Virus record (IMG/VR): IMGVR_UViG_3300029319_009270
Location: 1 to 64,000 of that record
Origin: a virus
Reading direction: 5' to 3' (one strand)
DNA length: 64,000 nt
Part shown: positions 8,431 to 16,670 of the stretch, in pieces
Position numbering within the stretch: position 1 is the first letter of the stretch
Layout of the letters: every line of letters starts with the position of its first letter
Translations under genes and position numbers: made by a program
The notes under the pieces: model-generated
What the model was told of the DNA's origin: nothing
The model's database searches: none
The model's input: the letters and a program-made list of their open reading frames with translations, nothing else

Positions 8431-8945
8431 GGTAGCCAAAATTCCCTTCCCATCTTATGATAGAGGGGATGCATGATATGACCCGGTTCATCAATGTGGG
8501 TAAACCCTAGGGCATGCCCTAATTCATGCTCGTTGATTAAATCTAAATTAAACGAACCTGATTGATAATAAATGATTGCGCCTTTCATCTCGAAATATCT
8601 AGAATATCTTTTGGTGCTAGCAATTGTATTAGCAGGTAGAGAACGAGTTCGCCTCAATATTATGAAACCTTCAAGCCAGCTGTTATCACAAACAGAATTT
8701 GGCGGATTATGCTCATAAAAACCTATTGGGTAACCGTTGTCTTCCCAATAATTTATAGCTCTTTTAATTTGATATTCATTAAAGTCAGGGCCATAACAAT
8801 TAATAATCGCCGGTGGGTGCTTCCACGTATAGGGCTCAAACATTGAAGCTTCATATCGATACTTCATTGCCAGTCCTAAAAGAAAACCTATTATTAAACT
8901 AGCTAAAAGTATAAGAAGTACTCGCGAGACTTTCACGTCCCGCAT
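8427..8945 (-). CDS. membrane-anchored matrixin-like zinc metalloprotease
   Basis: About 172 residues. A hydrophobic segment near the N-terminus (about 8-27) is probably a signal anchor. The zinc motif HELGHALGFTH, 11 residues, matches metzincin HExxHxxGxxH, and IMHP eight residues later is the Met-turn, so this is a matrixin-type peptidase. In such enzymes the Glu is the catalytic base. There is no obvious propeptide. The start is uncertain: a GTG at 8951 and an ATG at 8945 are both in frame, overlapping the end of the lipoprotein gene. Likely exported; possible roles are envelope protein cleavage or lysis. A second member lies at 59454-59900. Confidence 0.75.
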   Translation of the reverse strand: MRDVKVSRVLLILLASLIIGFLLGLAMKYRYEASMFEPYTWKHPPAIINCYGPDFNEYQIKRAINYWEDNGYPIGFYEHNPPNSVCDNSWLEGFIILRRTRSLPANTIASTKRYSRYFEMKGAIIYYQSGSFNLDLINEHELGHALGFTHIDEPGHIMHPLYHKMGREFWLP

Positions 8946-10492
8946 CCCCACGATGCATATTCGATATCAATGGTTTGTCCTTCTGATGGTTCATATCCGT
9001 GTTCAAAAATAACAGCATTTTGATCTTCATCATACTCCCAATCTGTTGTTTGTTGTCCGTTAACATAAACCTCGATTGTATTTTCAATGGGATCGTCCTC
9101 AGTGAGTTTAAACACTCTTCTTGCTGTTACCTCCCCGGCTAAGTCTTGCAACTGTACACCCCAATCAGATGCACAAATCGAGTACCAGTTTCCGCCATAG
9201 TGATCTATTAGATCCCAATATCCTTCCCCAGCCTGGGCTGTTCTAAAGTATCCGTTATGTTGATATTGACATCCGGCTGGATAATCACCTATGACACCAT
9301 ACGGAATGAAATCACCAGCTGGTTTAACTGCATCAAAAAAAGTAAGATAAGATGACCACCCGGGAGATGAATGATCAGGTTCATCTGAAACAAAAATTAC
9401 TATAAGTTTTGCTGATTCTCTAAAGAAGCTACCCCCAGGGCCAGCAGCATTCGGGTCACTAAGACTGTTATATGCCATCTGAATTCCTTTTTCAATTCCG
9501 GAACCGTAAGTTCCTAACAAAACTAAACTTGATAAAGCAGCTTCAGGATCTGGGTGTGTTGTATCAATTATTGTTGAAAATGTAGATCGGTCTGTAGTGA
9601 TTACAGACATTCTATAATCTGCTCCTGTCGTGGAAAAAGCATTCATAAAAGAACCAATATTTGTCGATAGATTTGTCTGAAACGGCATCATCGATCCAGA
9701 GTTATCAATGACCCACAAAACATCTAAAACAGGTATTTCATCTTGCTGCCATTGATCTGTATGCCATTGTTCAACGTCACCGTCGCCATACTGCACAACT
9801 GTCTGTTCAGGATTTAAAGGGTCATCTCCTTTTATTGTTATTGAACTTTCATCTCTCCCAATATCTGATGGAATATATGAAACTAAAAAGTCTATTTCTT
9901 GTCCTGGAATTAAGACCCAAGGAGGCTCAGGAAGACTCCCGTATTCCATTGCAATATCAGCAGGTTGTGAAACCATCTGAATTACTGATTCTACAGTTAA
10001 ATCCAAATTTCCTTCGTTTCTTATTGTTACTCTTTCTTCATTGTCACAGCCAATTGATATATCTCCATAATCAAAAATGTCTGGGTCGACGGTCATAACT
10101 GGCGCATCCCCATATCCTTCAAGCGTAATAACTGACACCGGTTCATCTTCGTCATCTGATATTATTTCTATATAAGCACCATTTGACTCATATGTCGCAG
10201 GGGTATACCCAACTTCAAATTCTAATAACTCGCCTGGTTCAACGACATACAATTCTTCACTAGCGTTTAAAGTAAACCTAGAATTACCAGAAACTAATTC
10301 GGGAGAAAAGATTTTAAGTTCTTTGTCTCCCGTATTAATAATTTGAAAAGTATCTTGTCCTGATTCATGGCCTGATTTTAAGTGGCCAAAATTAATATGT
10401 TCAGGATGAACCAATATTTCTTGTTGTCGTTTTTCTATGCCCGCAACTAAGTAATCATTGCAAGCTAGTAAACTTAATAAAAATAAAACCAT
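8933..10492 (-). CDS. lipoprotein with ASH-type repeats and VWA domain
   Basis: 519 residues from the ATG at 10492, preceded by AAGGGGG. A signal peptide ends in LLAC (Cys 11), a type II lipobox. Residues about 28-230 hold two immunoglobulin-like modules of the choice-of-anchor-D/ASH type (FGHLKSG...NTGDKEL; YGDISIG...NEGNLDL). A von Willebrand factor A domain follows, with the MIDAS motif DNSGSM near 263 and further acidic loops. This layout is common in surface proteins of myxobacteria-like organisms and unusual in a phage. It may have come from a host and act at the infected-cell envelope; virion attachment is an alternative. Confidence 0.75.
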   Translation of the reverse strand: MVLFLLSLLACNDYLVAGIEKRQQEILVHPEHINFGHLKSGHESGQDTFQIINTGDKELKIFSPELVSGNSRFTLNASEELYVVEPGELLEFEVGYTPATYESNGAYIEIISDDEDEPVSVITLEGYGDAPVMTVDPDIFDYGDISIGCDNEERVTIRNEGNLDLTVESVIQMVSQPADIAMEYGSLPEPPWVLIPGQEIDFLVSYIPSDIGRDESSITIKGDDPLNPEQTVVQYGDGDVEQWHTDQWQQDEIPVLDVLWVIDNSGSMMPFQTNLSTNIGSFMNAFSTTGADYRMSVITTDRSTFSTIIDTTHPDPEAALSSLVLLGTYGSGIEKGIQMAYNSLSDPNAAGPGGSFFRESAKLIVIFVSDEPDHSSPGWSSYLTFFDAVKPAGDFIPYGVIGDYPAGCQYQHNGYFRTAQAGEGYWDLIDHYGGNWYSICASDWGVQLQDLAGEVTARRVFKLTEDDPIENTIEVYVNGQQTTDWEYDEDQNAVIFEHGYEPSEGQTIDIEYASWGCGT

Positions 10493-10498
10493 CAAACA

Positions 10499-10521
10499 CC
10501 CCCTTATAATAAATAAAAGGG
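10499..10521 (-). promoter_or_regulatory. hairpin overlapping ribosome binding site
   Basis: On the minus strand CCCTTTTA and TATAAGGG form a stem (one T-T mismatch) around a short AT loop. The 3' arm runs into the AAGGGGG ribosome binding site of the VWA lipoprotein gene, so folding would hide that site. It could also be a weak terminator of the gene at 10543-10839, but there is no T-run. Confidence 0.35.
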
Positions 10522-10542
10522 ATTCGGGGTTTTATCTAAATT

Positions 10543-10839
10543 TTATTGATTCGACAATCTTTTTGCAGCTTTAATGTATCCCAGTGCTTGATCAAGTGAT
10601 GCTGACTGTTGTTTTATTTCTTTAACATTTCTCGCAATTCCAGCAGAACGTTCTTCGATGTTAGCTAATCTTGAAAGCGGAGCATCTATTCCTCGTGCTT
10701 CTAATTCATTAACTGACACGTCTATCATCTCCTTTAGCGTCATTAGTTGCGATTTGAGATTGACCATGGTCGACTCAACACGCCCCCTTGTGTGGCTAAG
10801 TTCTTCTGCGATTTGCATTATTTTATCTAAGTGATCCAT
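10543..10839 (-). CDS. coiled-coil protein
   Basis: 98 residues, almost wholly alpha-helical with heptad-like hydrophobic spacing and no Cys, membrane segment or catalytic motif. AGGC lies about 7 bases before the ATG. It is divergent from thyX, with 60 bases between the two starts. No family recognised; the length and composition would fit a small oligomerising or methyl-accepting-like helix, but nothing more can be said. Confidence 0.55.
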   Translation of the reverse strand: MDHLDKIMQIAEELSHTRGRVESTMVNLKSQLMTLKEMIDVSVNELEARGIDAPLSRLANIEERSAGIARNVKEIKQQSASLDQALGYIKAAKRLSNQ

Positions 10840-10853
10840 ACTTGCGCCTATAT

Positions 10854-10883
10854 TTGTAATTGTTTTGTTGTATTATATACAAT
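10854..10883 (+). promoter_or_regulatory. candidate sigma70-like promoter for thyX
   Basis: TTGTAA at 10854-10859 and TACAAT at 10878-10883 are separated by 18 bases, in the divergent gap upstream of thyX and about 17 bases before its ATG. The region is AT-rich, so chance similarity is possible. Confidence 0.35.
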
Positions 10884-10899
10884 ACGTTCAGAGGTGTTT

Positions 10900-11604
10900 A
10901 TGGAAAAGAAAATCTATTTATATGCAGACAATATTGGATCTGTTGAATATGTAAGTCACATGGGTAAAGATATTACCATCGTCAATAGTGCAAGAGTTTC
11001 GTTTGGAAAGCATAAGGAGAGTATGGATGAAAAAGACAGAAAACTTATTAAATACCTCATCAAACATAGACACACGTCCACGCTGGAACACAATCTTGTT
11101 ACATATCGTTTTGTGGTACCTTTGTTTGTGCGTAGTCAGCACCACCGTCATAGAACTTGGTCTTATAATGAAATTAGTCGTAGATATACTGATGAAAATT
11201 TACGATTTTATGAGCCAGTAAGTTTTAGAACACAACACAAATCAAATCGACAAGCAAGTAATTTAGATAAAATTAATCCTGTCATATACCCAGACTGGGA
11301 TGATCCAGAAAGCGGTTACAAAGCAGATCAAATTATACAAATGCATCACAAAACATCTGTCACGTTATACAATGATTTGATGAAACAAGGCGTTTGTAGG
11401 GAACAAGCGCGTGGAGTTTTACCTCAAAATCTATACACAGAATATTATGGGACCGTCAATCTTAACAACTTGCTTAAATTTATTGACTTAAGAACCCATG
11501 AGGGTGCACAGTGGGAAATACAAAAAGTTGCAGAAGCTTGCTTAGAAATAGCTACTGACTTATGGCCTGAAACTGTTAATGCATATAAATTAATTAGACA
11601 ATAA
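10900..11604 (+). CDS. thyX: flavin-dependent thymidylate synthase ThyX
   Basis: 234 residues from the ATG at 10900, preceded by GAGGTGTTT; an upstream in-frame ATG at 10831 gives an unlikely leader. The ThyX signature RHRTWSYNEISRRY lies at 83-96, including the substrate-binding RHR and the conserved Ser and Tyr. The C-terminal half carries CREQARGVLPQNLYTEYYGT and RTHEGAQWEI, also typical. The enzyme makes dTMP from dUMP using methylene-tetrahydrofolate, FAD and NADPH. One of only two sizable plus-strand genes here; it converges on the next gene with an 11-base overlap. It should supply dTMP for the AT-rich genome together with the dCMP deaminase. Confidence 0.93.
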   Translation: MEKKIYLYADNIGSVEYVSHMGKDITIVNSARVSFGKHKESMDEKDRKLIKYLIKHRHTSTLEHNLVTYRFVVPLFVRSQHHRHRTWSYNEISRRYTDENLRFYEPVSFRTQHKSNRQASNLDKINPVIYPDWDDPESGYKADQIIQMHHKTSVTLYNDLMKQGVCREQARGVLPQNLYTEYYGTVNLNNLLKFIDLRTHEGAQWEIQKVAEACLEIATDLWPETVNAYKLIRQ

Positions 11605-12856
11605 TTAATCTTTCTATTAAAGCCTTCAATTGTCTTAACGTAATACTTACGATTCCTTCGTTAACTGATTCTGCCCTGGGTTTTGCTCTCCGAGCTCTAC
11701 CAATGATCTGATTTGCCATAGCAAAAGCACCGGTTATTTTATATATCTTACCGCCCTTTTCAAAAACAACGCCTTCAAGAGACGATGCTACATTTTCTAT
11801 ATTGCCAAGTTTTGCTAACTGCCTATCAACGAGCTTGCCCATTTTTTCATCACCTGATTCTGCTAATGATTCTAGATATGAAATACTTTCTTCTAACTCT
11901 TCTCGTATGCTCTGAACAGCAGCATCATGATCGACAACAAAAAAGCTCTTAATACCTCTAAGCACTTCTATCGCAAAATCGTTAATAATGTTTTCAAGAG
12001 GTCTCAGAACTACACCAATTACTTTTTTAGCGTTTACCTTTGTGCAGTATTTTGATATCTTTTTAGACATTTCTTTTGTCTTTCCGTATTCTTTTTTAAT
12101 ATCCCTCAATTCAAGTCCGCCGGGTTCCTTAAAAACATTCCTTATTATTTCATCGCATGCATTAGCTGGGATATCTTCTGACAGCATTAAATTTTTATAA
12201 TATATTTTGCATAGACTCTTAATTGTGCCGTCCATACCCACTGGTTCTGCCAGTTTTTGTATTTTACTAACCACTGCTTGGTGTGCTTTTCCATCCGCGA
12301 TATTATTGAGAGGAATAACTTGGGGCCCATATACGCTCCAAGCTTCTCCGTCAATTTCAACTTGAGCACTGTCCAAAGCAGATCGCAGACGCTCGAAAGA
12401 CTCAGAGGTTTCACCTCCGTCAATTGATATTAAGTTATGAAGCACAACGTACGATGCACCATAAATTATAATATTAGGGTTGCCTGGATACATTATCTCC
12501 ATGTTAACGTAGCTTTTTCCGCCATCAAATATATCAATGACATCTTCCTGATTAAGGGAATTAATTGCTGCACCAATGGCTCTAAATCCTTTCATAAAAG
12601 CATCCTCAGCAGGATGTCCTTTCCACTTCGCCGCATAATCACTAGTCGTCATGCCGCCTTTTTTAATATCTGTTGGATTACGTGCAGTTCTTATTTCTCC
12701 TAAAGAATTAACAGTTAAAAATAGGTTTTGCCCGTCTACCTTTTCAACAACTTCAATGTCTGCTGACGCAACTTGATTTAATATTGACACTAACTCATTA
12801 AAAGTTAAATCTAAATCTTCATGAAGATGTGCCATGTGTCCGGCCGCTCCTCCCAT
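11594..12856 (-). CDS. nucleotidyltransferase/ligase-like protein (DUF6267-like)
   Basis: 420 residues, with GGAG 7 bases before the ATG. Residues 8-50 (HLHEDLDLTF...VVEKVDGQNLFLTV) contain a K-x-D-G-x-N motif resembling motif I of the ATP-dependent ligase/nucleotidyltransferase superfamily. The C-terminal EGVVFEKGGKIYKITGAFAMANQ resembles motifs IV-V. The overall pattern recalls a cyanophage protein family (DUF6267) of unknown function. A helical region (about 250-350) separates the two parts. The last residues, SITLRQLKALIERLI, look like the capsid-targeting helix but at the C-terminus. Role unproven: nucleic acid end repair or a virion enzyme. Confidence 0.6.
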   Translation of the reverse strand: MGGAAGHMAHLHEDLDLTFNELVSILNQVASADIEVVEKVDGQNLFLTVNSLGEIRTARNPTDIKKGGMTTSDYAAKWKGHPAEDAFMKGFRAIGAAINSLNQEDVIDIFDGGKSYVNMEIMYPGNPNIIIYGASYVVLHNLISIDGGETSESFERLRSALDSAQVEIDGEAWSVYGPQVIPLNNIADGKAHQAVVSKIQKLAEPVGMDGTIKSLCKIYYKNLMLSEDIPANACDEIIRNVFKEPGGLELRDIKKEYGKTKEMSKKISKYCTKVNAKKVIGVVLRPLENIINDFAIEVLRGIKSFFVVDHDAAVQSIREELEESISYLESLAESGDEKMGKLVDRQLAKLGNIENVASSLEGVVFEKGGKIYKITGAFAMANQIIGRARRAKPRAESVNEGIVSITLRQLKALIERLIIV

Positions 12857-12857
12857 T

Positions 12858-13124
12858 TTATTCTCCTTTTACTTTAACCAAATAGCATATATTAATTATA
12901 TGCTTACCGTGATTATTACCAATTGTTGCTAGCCAAGCTTTGCAATCACTACCACCATCAGAACCCATGAAATATTCATCGATGCTATATACAAGATAAA
13001 TCTCTTCATCTTCATCATGATCTAAGTCAACAATATTGTGATATTTGACTATATCCCCAACAGATGCTAGTTCCTTATTATAGTAAAACTTTGGTGGGCT
13101 ACTTTGGTTTAAATGAAAGGACAT
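12858..13124 (-). CDS. small hypothetical protein
   Basis: About 88 residues from the ATG at 13124; a longer frame reaches 13193 but would overlap the upstream gene by about 95 bases and has a Lys/Arg/Asn-rich leader typical of noncoding translation. The body has SH3-barrel-like strands (SVGDIVKYHNIVD, EIYLVYSIDEYFM) as in several other short proteins in this window. Function unknown. Confidence 0.5.
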   Translation of the reverse strand: MSFHLNQSSPPKFYYNKELASVGDIVKYHNIVDLDHDEDEEIYLVYSIDEYFMGSDGGSDCKAWLATIGNNHGKHIINICYLVKVKGE

Positions 13125-13572
13125 TTTTGTTTTCTTCAGGATATTCCTCGGATTCGCTTTCTTCTTCTCCTTGTGGTTCCTGGGGTTCTTCAACAGTTTC
13201 GCCGTACCTTTCTTTCACTTCGTCTAACCCTACCCCCATCAAAAAACTTTCAATTCGATATAATGCCTCTTTCTCGCTTTCTTCAACAGTCAACTTGTTG
13301 TTGACCATAAACATCTCATCAAAATAAGTCCAAGAATCATTTTTCCAAAACTCAATATAAGGGTTGATAATCAATTCATCATTGTTATCTTGATCGTATA
13401 TTATTCCAATTTTTGCCCTCATTGAGATAGGGTGTGTCATACCCTCAAGCATCCAAGAAAATATCCAAATTGAAGTTTGCGCACTAATTTCAGCATCAAA
13501 CTGTTCTGAATATTGTTTATCGCTTTGCCTATATAGCAACTTTCTATTAAATATCGCTTGCTCCTTTTCCAT
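13099..13572 (-). CDS. hypothetical acidic protein
   Basis: 157 residues from the ATG at 13572, which has AAGG 8 bases upstream; an in-frame ATG at 13674 lacks this and overlaps the previous gene. Residues 1-105 look like an alpha/beta domain; the C-terminus is a Glu/Pro/Ser-rich tail (about 115-150). No family recognised. Confidence 0.55.
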   Translation of the reverse strand: MEKEQAIFNRKLLYRQSDKQYSEQFDAEISAQTSIWIFSWMLEGMTHPISMRAKIGIIYDQDNNDELIINPYIEFWKNDSWTYFDEMFMVNNKLTVEESEKEALYRIESFLMGVGLDEVKERYGETVEEPQEPQGEEESESEEYPEENKNVLSFKPK

Positions 13573-13600
13573 GTCATTACCTTCTTTTTTTATTCTTTTT

Positions 13601-13804
13601 TTATTCGTAAAGTGGAATATTATTGATAATACAGATAAGTAAGTCGCCCTCTTTACCCCATTTCCATGTGTCATTATTTGCTCTGTAAAATATTTTATTG
13701 CCTTGCAACTCTATAACTTTATCACCACGAGTGTTCCAACAATTATAACCATCTGTATGTAAATTGAAACATTCTGCGTACTTTTTAATATAACTTTTTT
13801 GCAT
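13601..13804 (-). CDS. small hypothetical protein
   Basis: 67 residues, with beta-strand-like alternation and several Trp and Asn, overlapping the preceding gene by 20 bases. No membrane segment or known motif. Confidence 0.45.
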   Translation of the reverse strand: MQKSYIKKYAECFNLHTDGYNCWNTRGDKVIELQGNKIFYRANNDTWKWGKEGDLLICIINNIPLYE

Positions 13805-14084
13805 TCTTTACTCGTTCCATAATTCTCTTATAGTATTCATCTGCATCATCATCTTCAAATGCTTTACTTATCTTAACGGGATTCTTGACAATCTCCTCCT
13901 TTTCCTCTTCTTCTGGATACTGATATTCAATTTCAGACTTACCAAGACCCATTAGAGGCTTTCTAGGCTTAATAACATGTCCTGCACCATGACCTTTGTG
14001 ACCACGAACACTCACAACATTTTTTGTTGTTGCCATGTCCATTTCTCTAATTAATTGTCTAAGCAGTTCTATTGTTTTTTTCAT
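13785..14084 (-). CDS. small protein with capsid-targeting-like N-terminus
   Basis: 99 residues opening MKKTIELLRQLIREM, a variant of the capsid-targeting helix ending in I-R-E. A His/Gly/Lys-rich stretch follows (RGHKGHGAGH at about 27-36), then an acidic middle and a basic C-terminus. AGAGGTATGTT precedes the ATG. A second ATG near residue 18 (MATTKNVV) would remove the helix; the upstream one is favoured by its ribosome binding site. Possibly another packaged protein. Confidence 0.55.
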   Translation of the reverse strand: MKKTIELLRQLIREMDMATTKNVVSVRGHKGHGAGHVIKPRKPLMGLGKSEIEYQYPEEEEKEEIVKNPVKISKAFEDDDADEYYKRIMERVKNAKKLY

Positions 14085-14098
14085 AACATACCTCTTTA

Positions 14099-14179
14099 TT
14101 AAGTATGTGCTTTATGATTTGATATCCCACAACAATTCATAAAAAAAGCAACGTAAATTAAAATCACCATGAATATCAT
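14099..14179 (-). CDS. possible 26-residue membrane peptide
   Basis: The ATG is one base after the stop of the nuclease-like gene (TAATATG), suggesting reinitiation. The product is hydrophobic for about 15 residues then Cys-Cys and a short polar tail. No clear ribosome binding site, so this could be chance. Confidence 0.3.
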   Translation of the reverse strand: MIFMVILIYVAFFMNCCGISNHKAHT

Positions 14180-14180
14180 A

Positions 14181-14963
14181 TTAGCTAGTAAGTTCGGATC
14201 GTCCCTTAAAACTTTCAAGCTTGTAAGAATATCTTGGGTCTGCTTCTTCCCACTTTTTAATTTTGTTTTTAAGCTCTTTAATCTTCTTATCATAAAAATC
14301 CTCAATTTTCTTTACACGAGAACCTGCCTCCTGTATTGTTCTATCAAAACATTTACTTATCATAACACTTGTGTCATAAGCACATTTTTCTTCAAATCCA
14401 GCTATTCGTTCTTTGTAACGTTCTATGTAAGTTTGATTCAGTGTAGTAAAGTCACCGTACAAAACATTACATTTTTTCATTGCATTCTTTTTATTCATTC
14501 TTGACTTTCCTCTAGATCCAGAGGCTGGCGGGTAATAGTCTTCTGGTGTCAATCCTTTAAAAAATAAAACACAGAATTCATCAAAAGAATCATTAGTCAA
14601 TATGAAAACATAATCTAAACTTTCCTTCTTACAAATCGTTTCCCAGTCTGTTTGAAGACTAAAAGATCTTTTCTTGCTTTTTGTCCTGCTGCCACTTGTT
14701 ATTTTGCATTCAAGCTCTGTTTCAATATCACCTATGTATATGTCAGGTTTTCCTGGCGCACCATCTTCAACAACCACATTATAAACTTTTCTCAAGGCAT
14801 TGGCTGTAGCTTTTTCTTGTGCAGTTGAAACTAAAGCGTTGCGTCTCCCTAAATTATCTCTTAAGTTTAAATCATGATTATTAAAAACTGTAGCCAAGTC
14901 GTTTTCAAATTTCTGGATATCGCCAAGAATGTTTTTAACAATTTTTCTGTTTAAATAAGTCAT
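14181..14963 (-). CDS. putative PD-(D/E)XK nuclease
   Basis: 260 residues. At about 70-92 the sequence GKPDIYIGDIETELECKIT fits the PD...(D/E)xK nuclease core: Pro-Asp, a short turn, then E-L-E-C-K ahead of a strand. The segment before it (ALRKVYNVVVEDGAPG) and DYVFILTND after it fit the alternating helix/strand fold of restriction-like endonucleases. The C-terminus (190-250) is a Lys/Glu-rich coiled coil. Start supported by AAAGGGAGC 6 bases upstream. It could degrade host DNA, act as a homing-like nuclease or process phage DNA. Confidence 0.5.
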   Translation of the reverse strand: MTYLNRKIVKNILGDIQKFENDLATVFNNHDLNLRDNLGRRNALVSTAQEKATANALRKVYNVVVEDGAPGKPDIYIGDIETELECKITSGSRTKSKKRSFSLQTDWETICKKESLDYVFILTNDSFDEFCVLFFKGLTPEDYYPPASGSRGKSRMNKKNAMKKCNVLYGDFTTLNQTYIERYKERIAGFEEKCAYDTSVMISKCFDRTIQEAGSRVKKIEDFYDKKIKELKNKIKKWEEADPRYSYKLESFKGRSELTS

Positions 14964-14997
14964 ATAGCTCCCTTTATATAATTTTATTATATTACAC

Positions 14998-15204
14998 TTA
15001 ATTTAAAATTGCATGAGTTATAAAAAAGTAAACACAGCCTGCACCAAAAATAACGTAAAGAAAAATTAGTGTATTGATTACGTAATCTAAAAACTTAAGA
15101 AATGTTACGACTTCTAGCTTATCCTCTTCAAGACCCATAGATTTAATCGTTAAAGCTTTCCAGATTCTCGCTGTGTAATTTTTAATGTTAGTATATGTTT
15201 TCAT
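14998..15204 (-). CDS. small membrane protein
   Basis: 68 residues: a basic N-terminal half and one or two hydrophobic segments (about 41-66). No family recognised; it might be a small inner-membrane protein used in lysis or exclusion. Confidence 0.5.
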   Translation of the reverse strand: MKTYTNIKNYTARIWKALTIKSMGLEEDKLEVVTFLKFLDYVINTLIFLYVIFGAGCVYFFITHAILN

Positions 15205-15207
15205 ATA

Positions 15208-15444
15208 TCATTGACTCCCTGTTAAAATCTGGATCATCCTCAGATCATCTAGAAAAGTTCCAAAACGAGCGCCATGGTTGTAGTATACCATGTATCTGCA
15301 ATTTATATCATCTAATTCTTCATCTATTTTATAGATTATAATTCCGTATTTTTCTCTATACATGAACTGAACTAGTGATCCGACATATGATCCTGAATTA
15401 TGATATTTATTTTGGCCAGAAGAGCCACTCAATAATTGTGCCAT
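15208..15444 (-). CDS. small hypothetical protein
   Basis: 78 residues with SH3-like strand pattern (GSYVGSLVQFMYREKYGIIIYKI). It overlaps the VOC gene by 38 bases. Similar short beta proteins recur at 20105, 54776 and 54955. Confidence 0.5.
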   Translation of the reverse strand: MAQLLSGSSGQNKYHNSGSYVGSLVQFMYREKYGIIIYKIDEELDDINCRYMVYYNHGARFGTFLDDLRMIQILTGSQ

Positions 15445-15712
15445 CGGGAACTTCCTGATAATAGTAGAAGCTTCCGTCTCTATGACTTTTTATTTCACTG
15501 GGTTCGCAAGGGAATTTACTAACTGAATCAACCTCAAAAGCAATATGAGGAGGATGTTTACCGGGCATTGTTAAAGCTAAAACCAAATTATCAATAAGAA
15601 TCATGCCCCAGTCATCATGTTCTTTTAATATTTTAGCACTTAAGTTTTCGACATACCAGCTTATACTTTCTTTTATGTCTTCAACTTGTATTGCGATATG
15701 ATGGAATTTCAT
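15407..15712 (-). CDS. VOC (glyoxalase/bleomycin-resistance) family protein
   Basis: 101 residues, about the size of one VOC subunit made of two beta-alpha-beta-beta-beta modules. It opens MKFHHIAIQVEDIKESISWY and has HIAFEVDSV midway and PDGTIIEWLF near the end, the classic positions of the metal ligands (His 5, His or Glu in the second strand, Glu in the last strand). Family members act as glyoxalases, dioxygenases, isomerases or ligand binders; the substrate cannot be told. Start overlaps the next gene's stop by one base. Confidence 0.75.
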   Translation of the reverse strand: MKFHHIAIQVEDIKESISWYVENLSAKILKEHDDWGMILIDNLVLALTMPGKHPPHIAFEVDSVSKFPCEPSEIKSHRDGSFYYYQEVPDGTIIEWLFWPK

Positions 15713-16062
15713 TAGTTCCAGTCTCCAGTGGCGATATATTTTTTAGGTATTTTGAATAAATTTTGCCCTATTAAACAATCTATCGAGTCTGATTCATCGC
15801 AGCTACTAAATAATTCTTCGTCTAAAACAAAAACCTCAGATTGCGGCCAGACTCTAACCAGTTGCATCTTAACAGAACAATATGACCAAAGAGGTTTTGG
15901 AGCATCATTTTTAATTGTATACATTTTTTTTGTAAAGTTATCAATTAAATCTTGCTCAAATTGTTTGTTTTGCAGTAACATTTCAATATCTAAATCAAAA
16001 TCACTTGGCAAATCAAAACTCCCAGTCACCATTATAACGCTTCCGCTAGCGTGATTCTCCAT
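15712..16062 (-). CDS. hypothetical protein
   Basis: 116 residues, acidic, with mixed predicted helix and strand and a CDESDSIDC segment near 87-95. AGGAGG lies about 15 bases before the ATG, which is far; no better start is seen. Upstream the minus strand reads ACATATTATTGTA, like the shared element at 37827 and 58411. Function unknown. Confidence 0.5.
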   Translation of the reverse strand: MENHASGSVIMVTGSFDLPSDFDLDIEMLLQNKQFEQDLIDNFTKKMYTIKNDAPKPLWSYCSVKMQLVRVWPQSEVFVLDEELFSSCDESDSIDCLIGQNLFKIPKKYIATGDWN

Positions 16063-16123
16063 ACCCTATATCTTCCTCCTACAATAATATGTATCATAAA
16101 AGTAAAAAAAGTAAAGGTGTATA

Positions 16124-16306
16124 TCAACGACTTATTTTCTGCCAGTAGCTAAAAGTATGCGTGGAATCTGCATAACCCCTACATGTCACGGTCACATATA
16201 CGTGAGGCTCTCCCCCAAAGTATCTTATCTCCTTGTTTGCTGGATACTGGGATGTCCCTTTCTGATCTCCAGGTAAATTCTTTTTCGATGTATCTTTCGT
16301 ACTCAT
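16124..16306 (-). CDS. small hypothetical protein
   Basis: 60 residues from the ATG at 16306, the likelier of two in-frame starts (the other, at 16336, adds a short basic leader). Polar N-terminus, then beta-like EPHVYVTVTCRGYAD. No family recognised. Confidence 0.4.
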   Translation of the reverse strand: MSTKDTSKKNLPGDQKGTSQYPANKEIRYFGGEPHVYVTVTCRGYADSTHTFSYWQKISR

Positions 16307-16351
16307 GATTTTTTTTGCCTTTATTAACTTGTGCATCAGACATTTTTTATC

Positions 16352-16645
16352 CTAGTGTTCTATGTCGTTATTTGGATTATTAAATATAAGGGTCGGGGAT
16401 GCCGGAGTTTTCTTCTTTTCACCCGGTTCAGACACCATAAGATGATGTATCGATTGCTTCAACAATTCATTAGCTCTTTTAAGCTCAGACTTTTTTTCTT
16501 GTTCTTCACTATACTTTATAGAATAAGTGACACCTTTTGCCAATAGCGATATCGACAACAAAATAACACCAATCCACCAAGACTGTTGAAAAAAGAAAAG
16601 TGAAGTAACTAAGGCAACTTCACTAAAACCAATTTTAATATTCAT
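16352..16645 (-). CDS. membrane protein, two helices
   Basis: 97 residues with two hydrophobic stretches (about 8-22 and 24-40), then a Lys/Glu-rich cytoplasmic-type helix and a Pro/Asn-rich tail. AAGGAGAGTGCTAT precedes the ATG. Might be a holin or membrane-remodelling protein; not identifiable. Confidence 0.55.
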   Translation of the reverse strand: MNIKIGFSEVALVTSLFFFQQSWWIGVILLSISLLAKGVTYSIKYSEEQEKKSELKRANELLKQSIHHLMVSEPGEKKKTPASPTLIFNNPNNDIEH

Positions 16646-16670
16646 ATAGCACTCTCCTTACAGGAAAATA

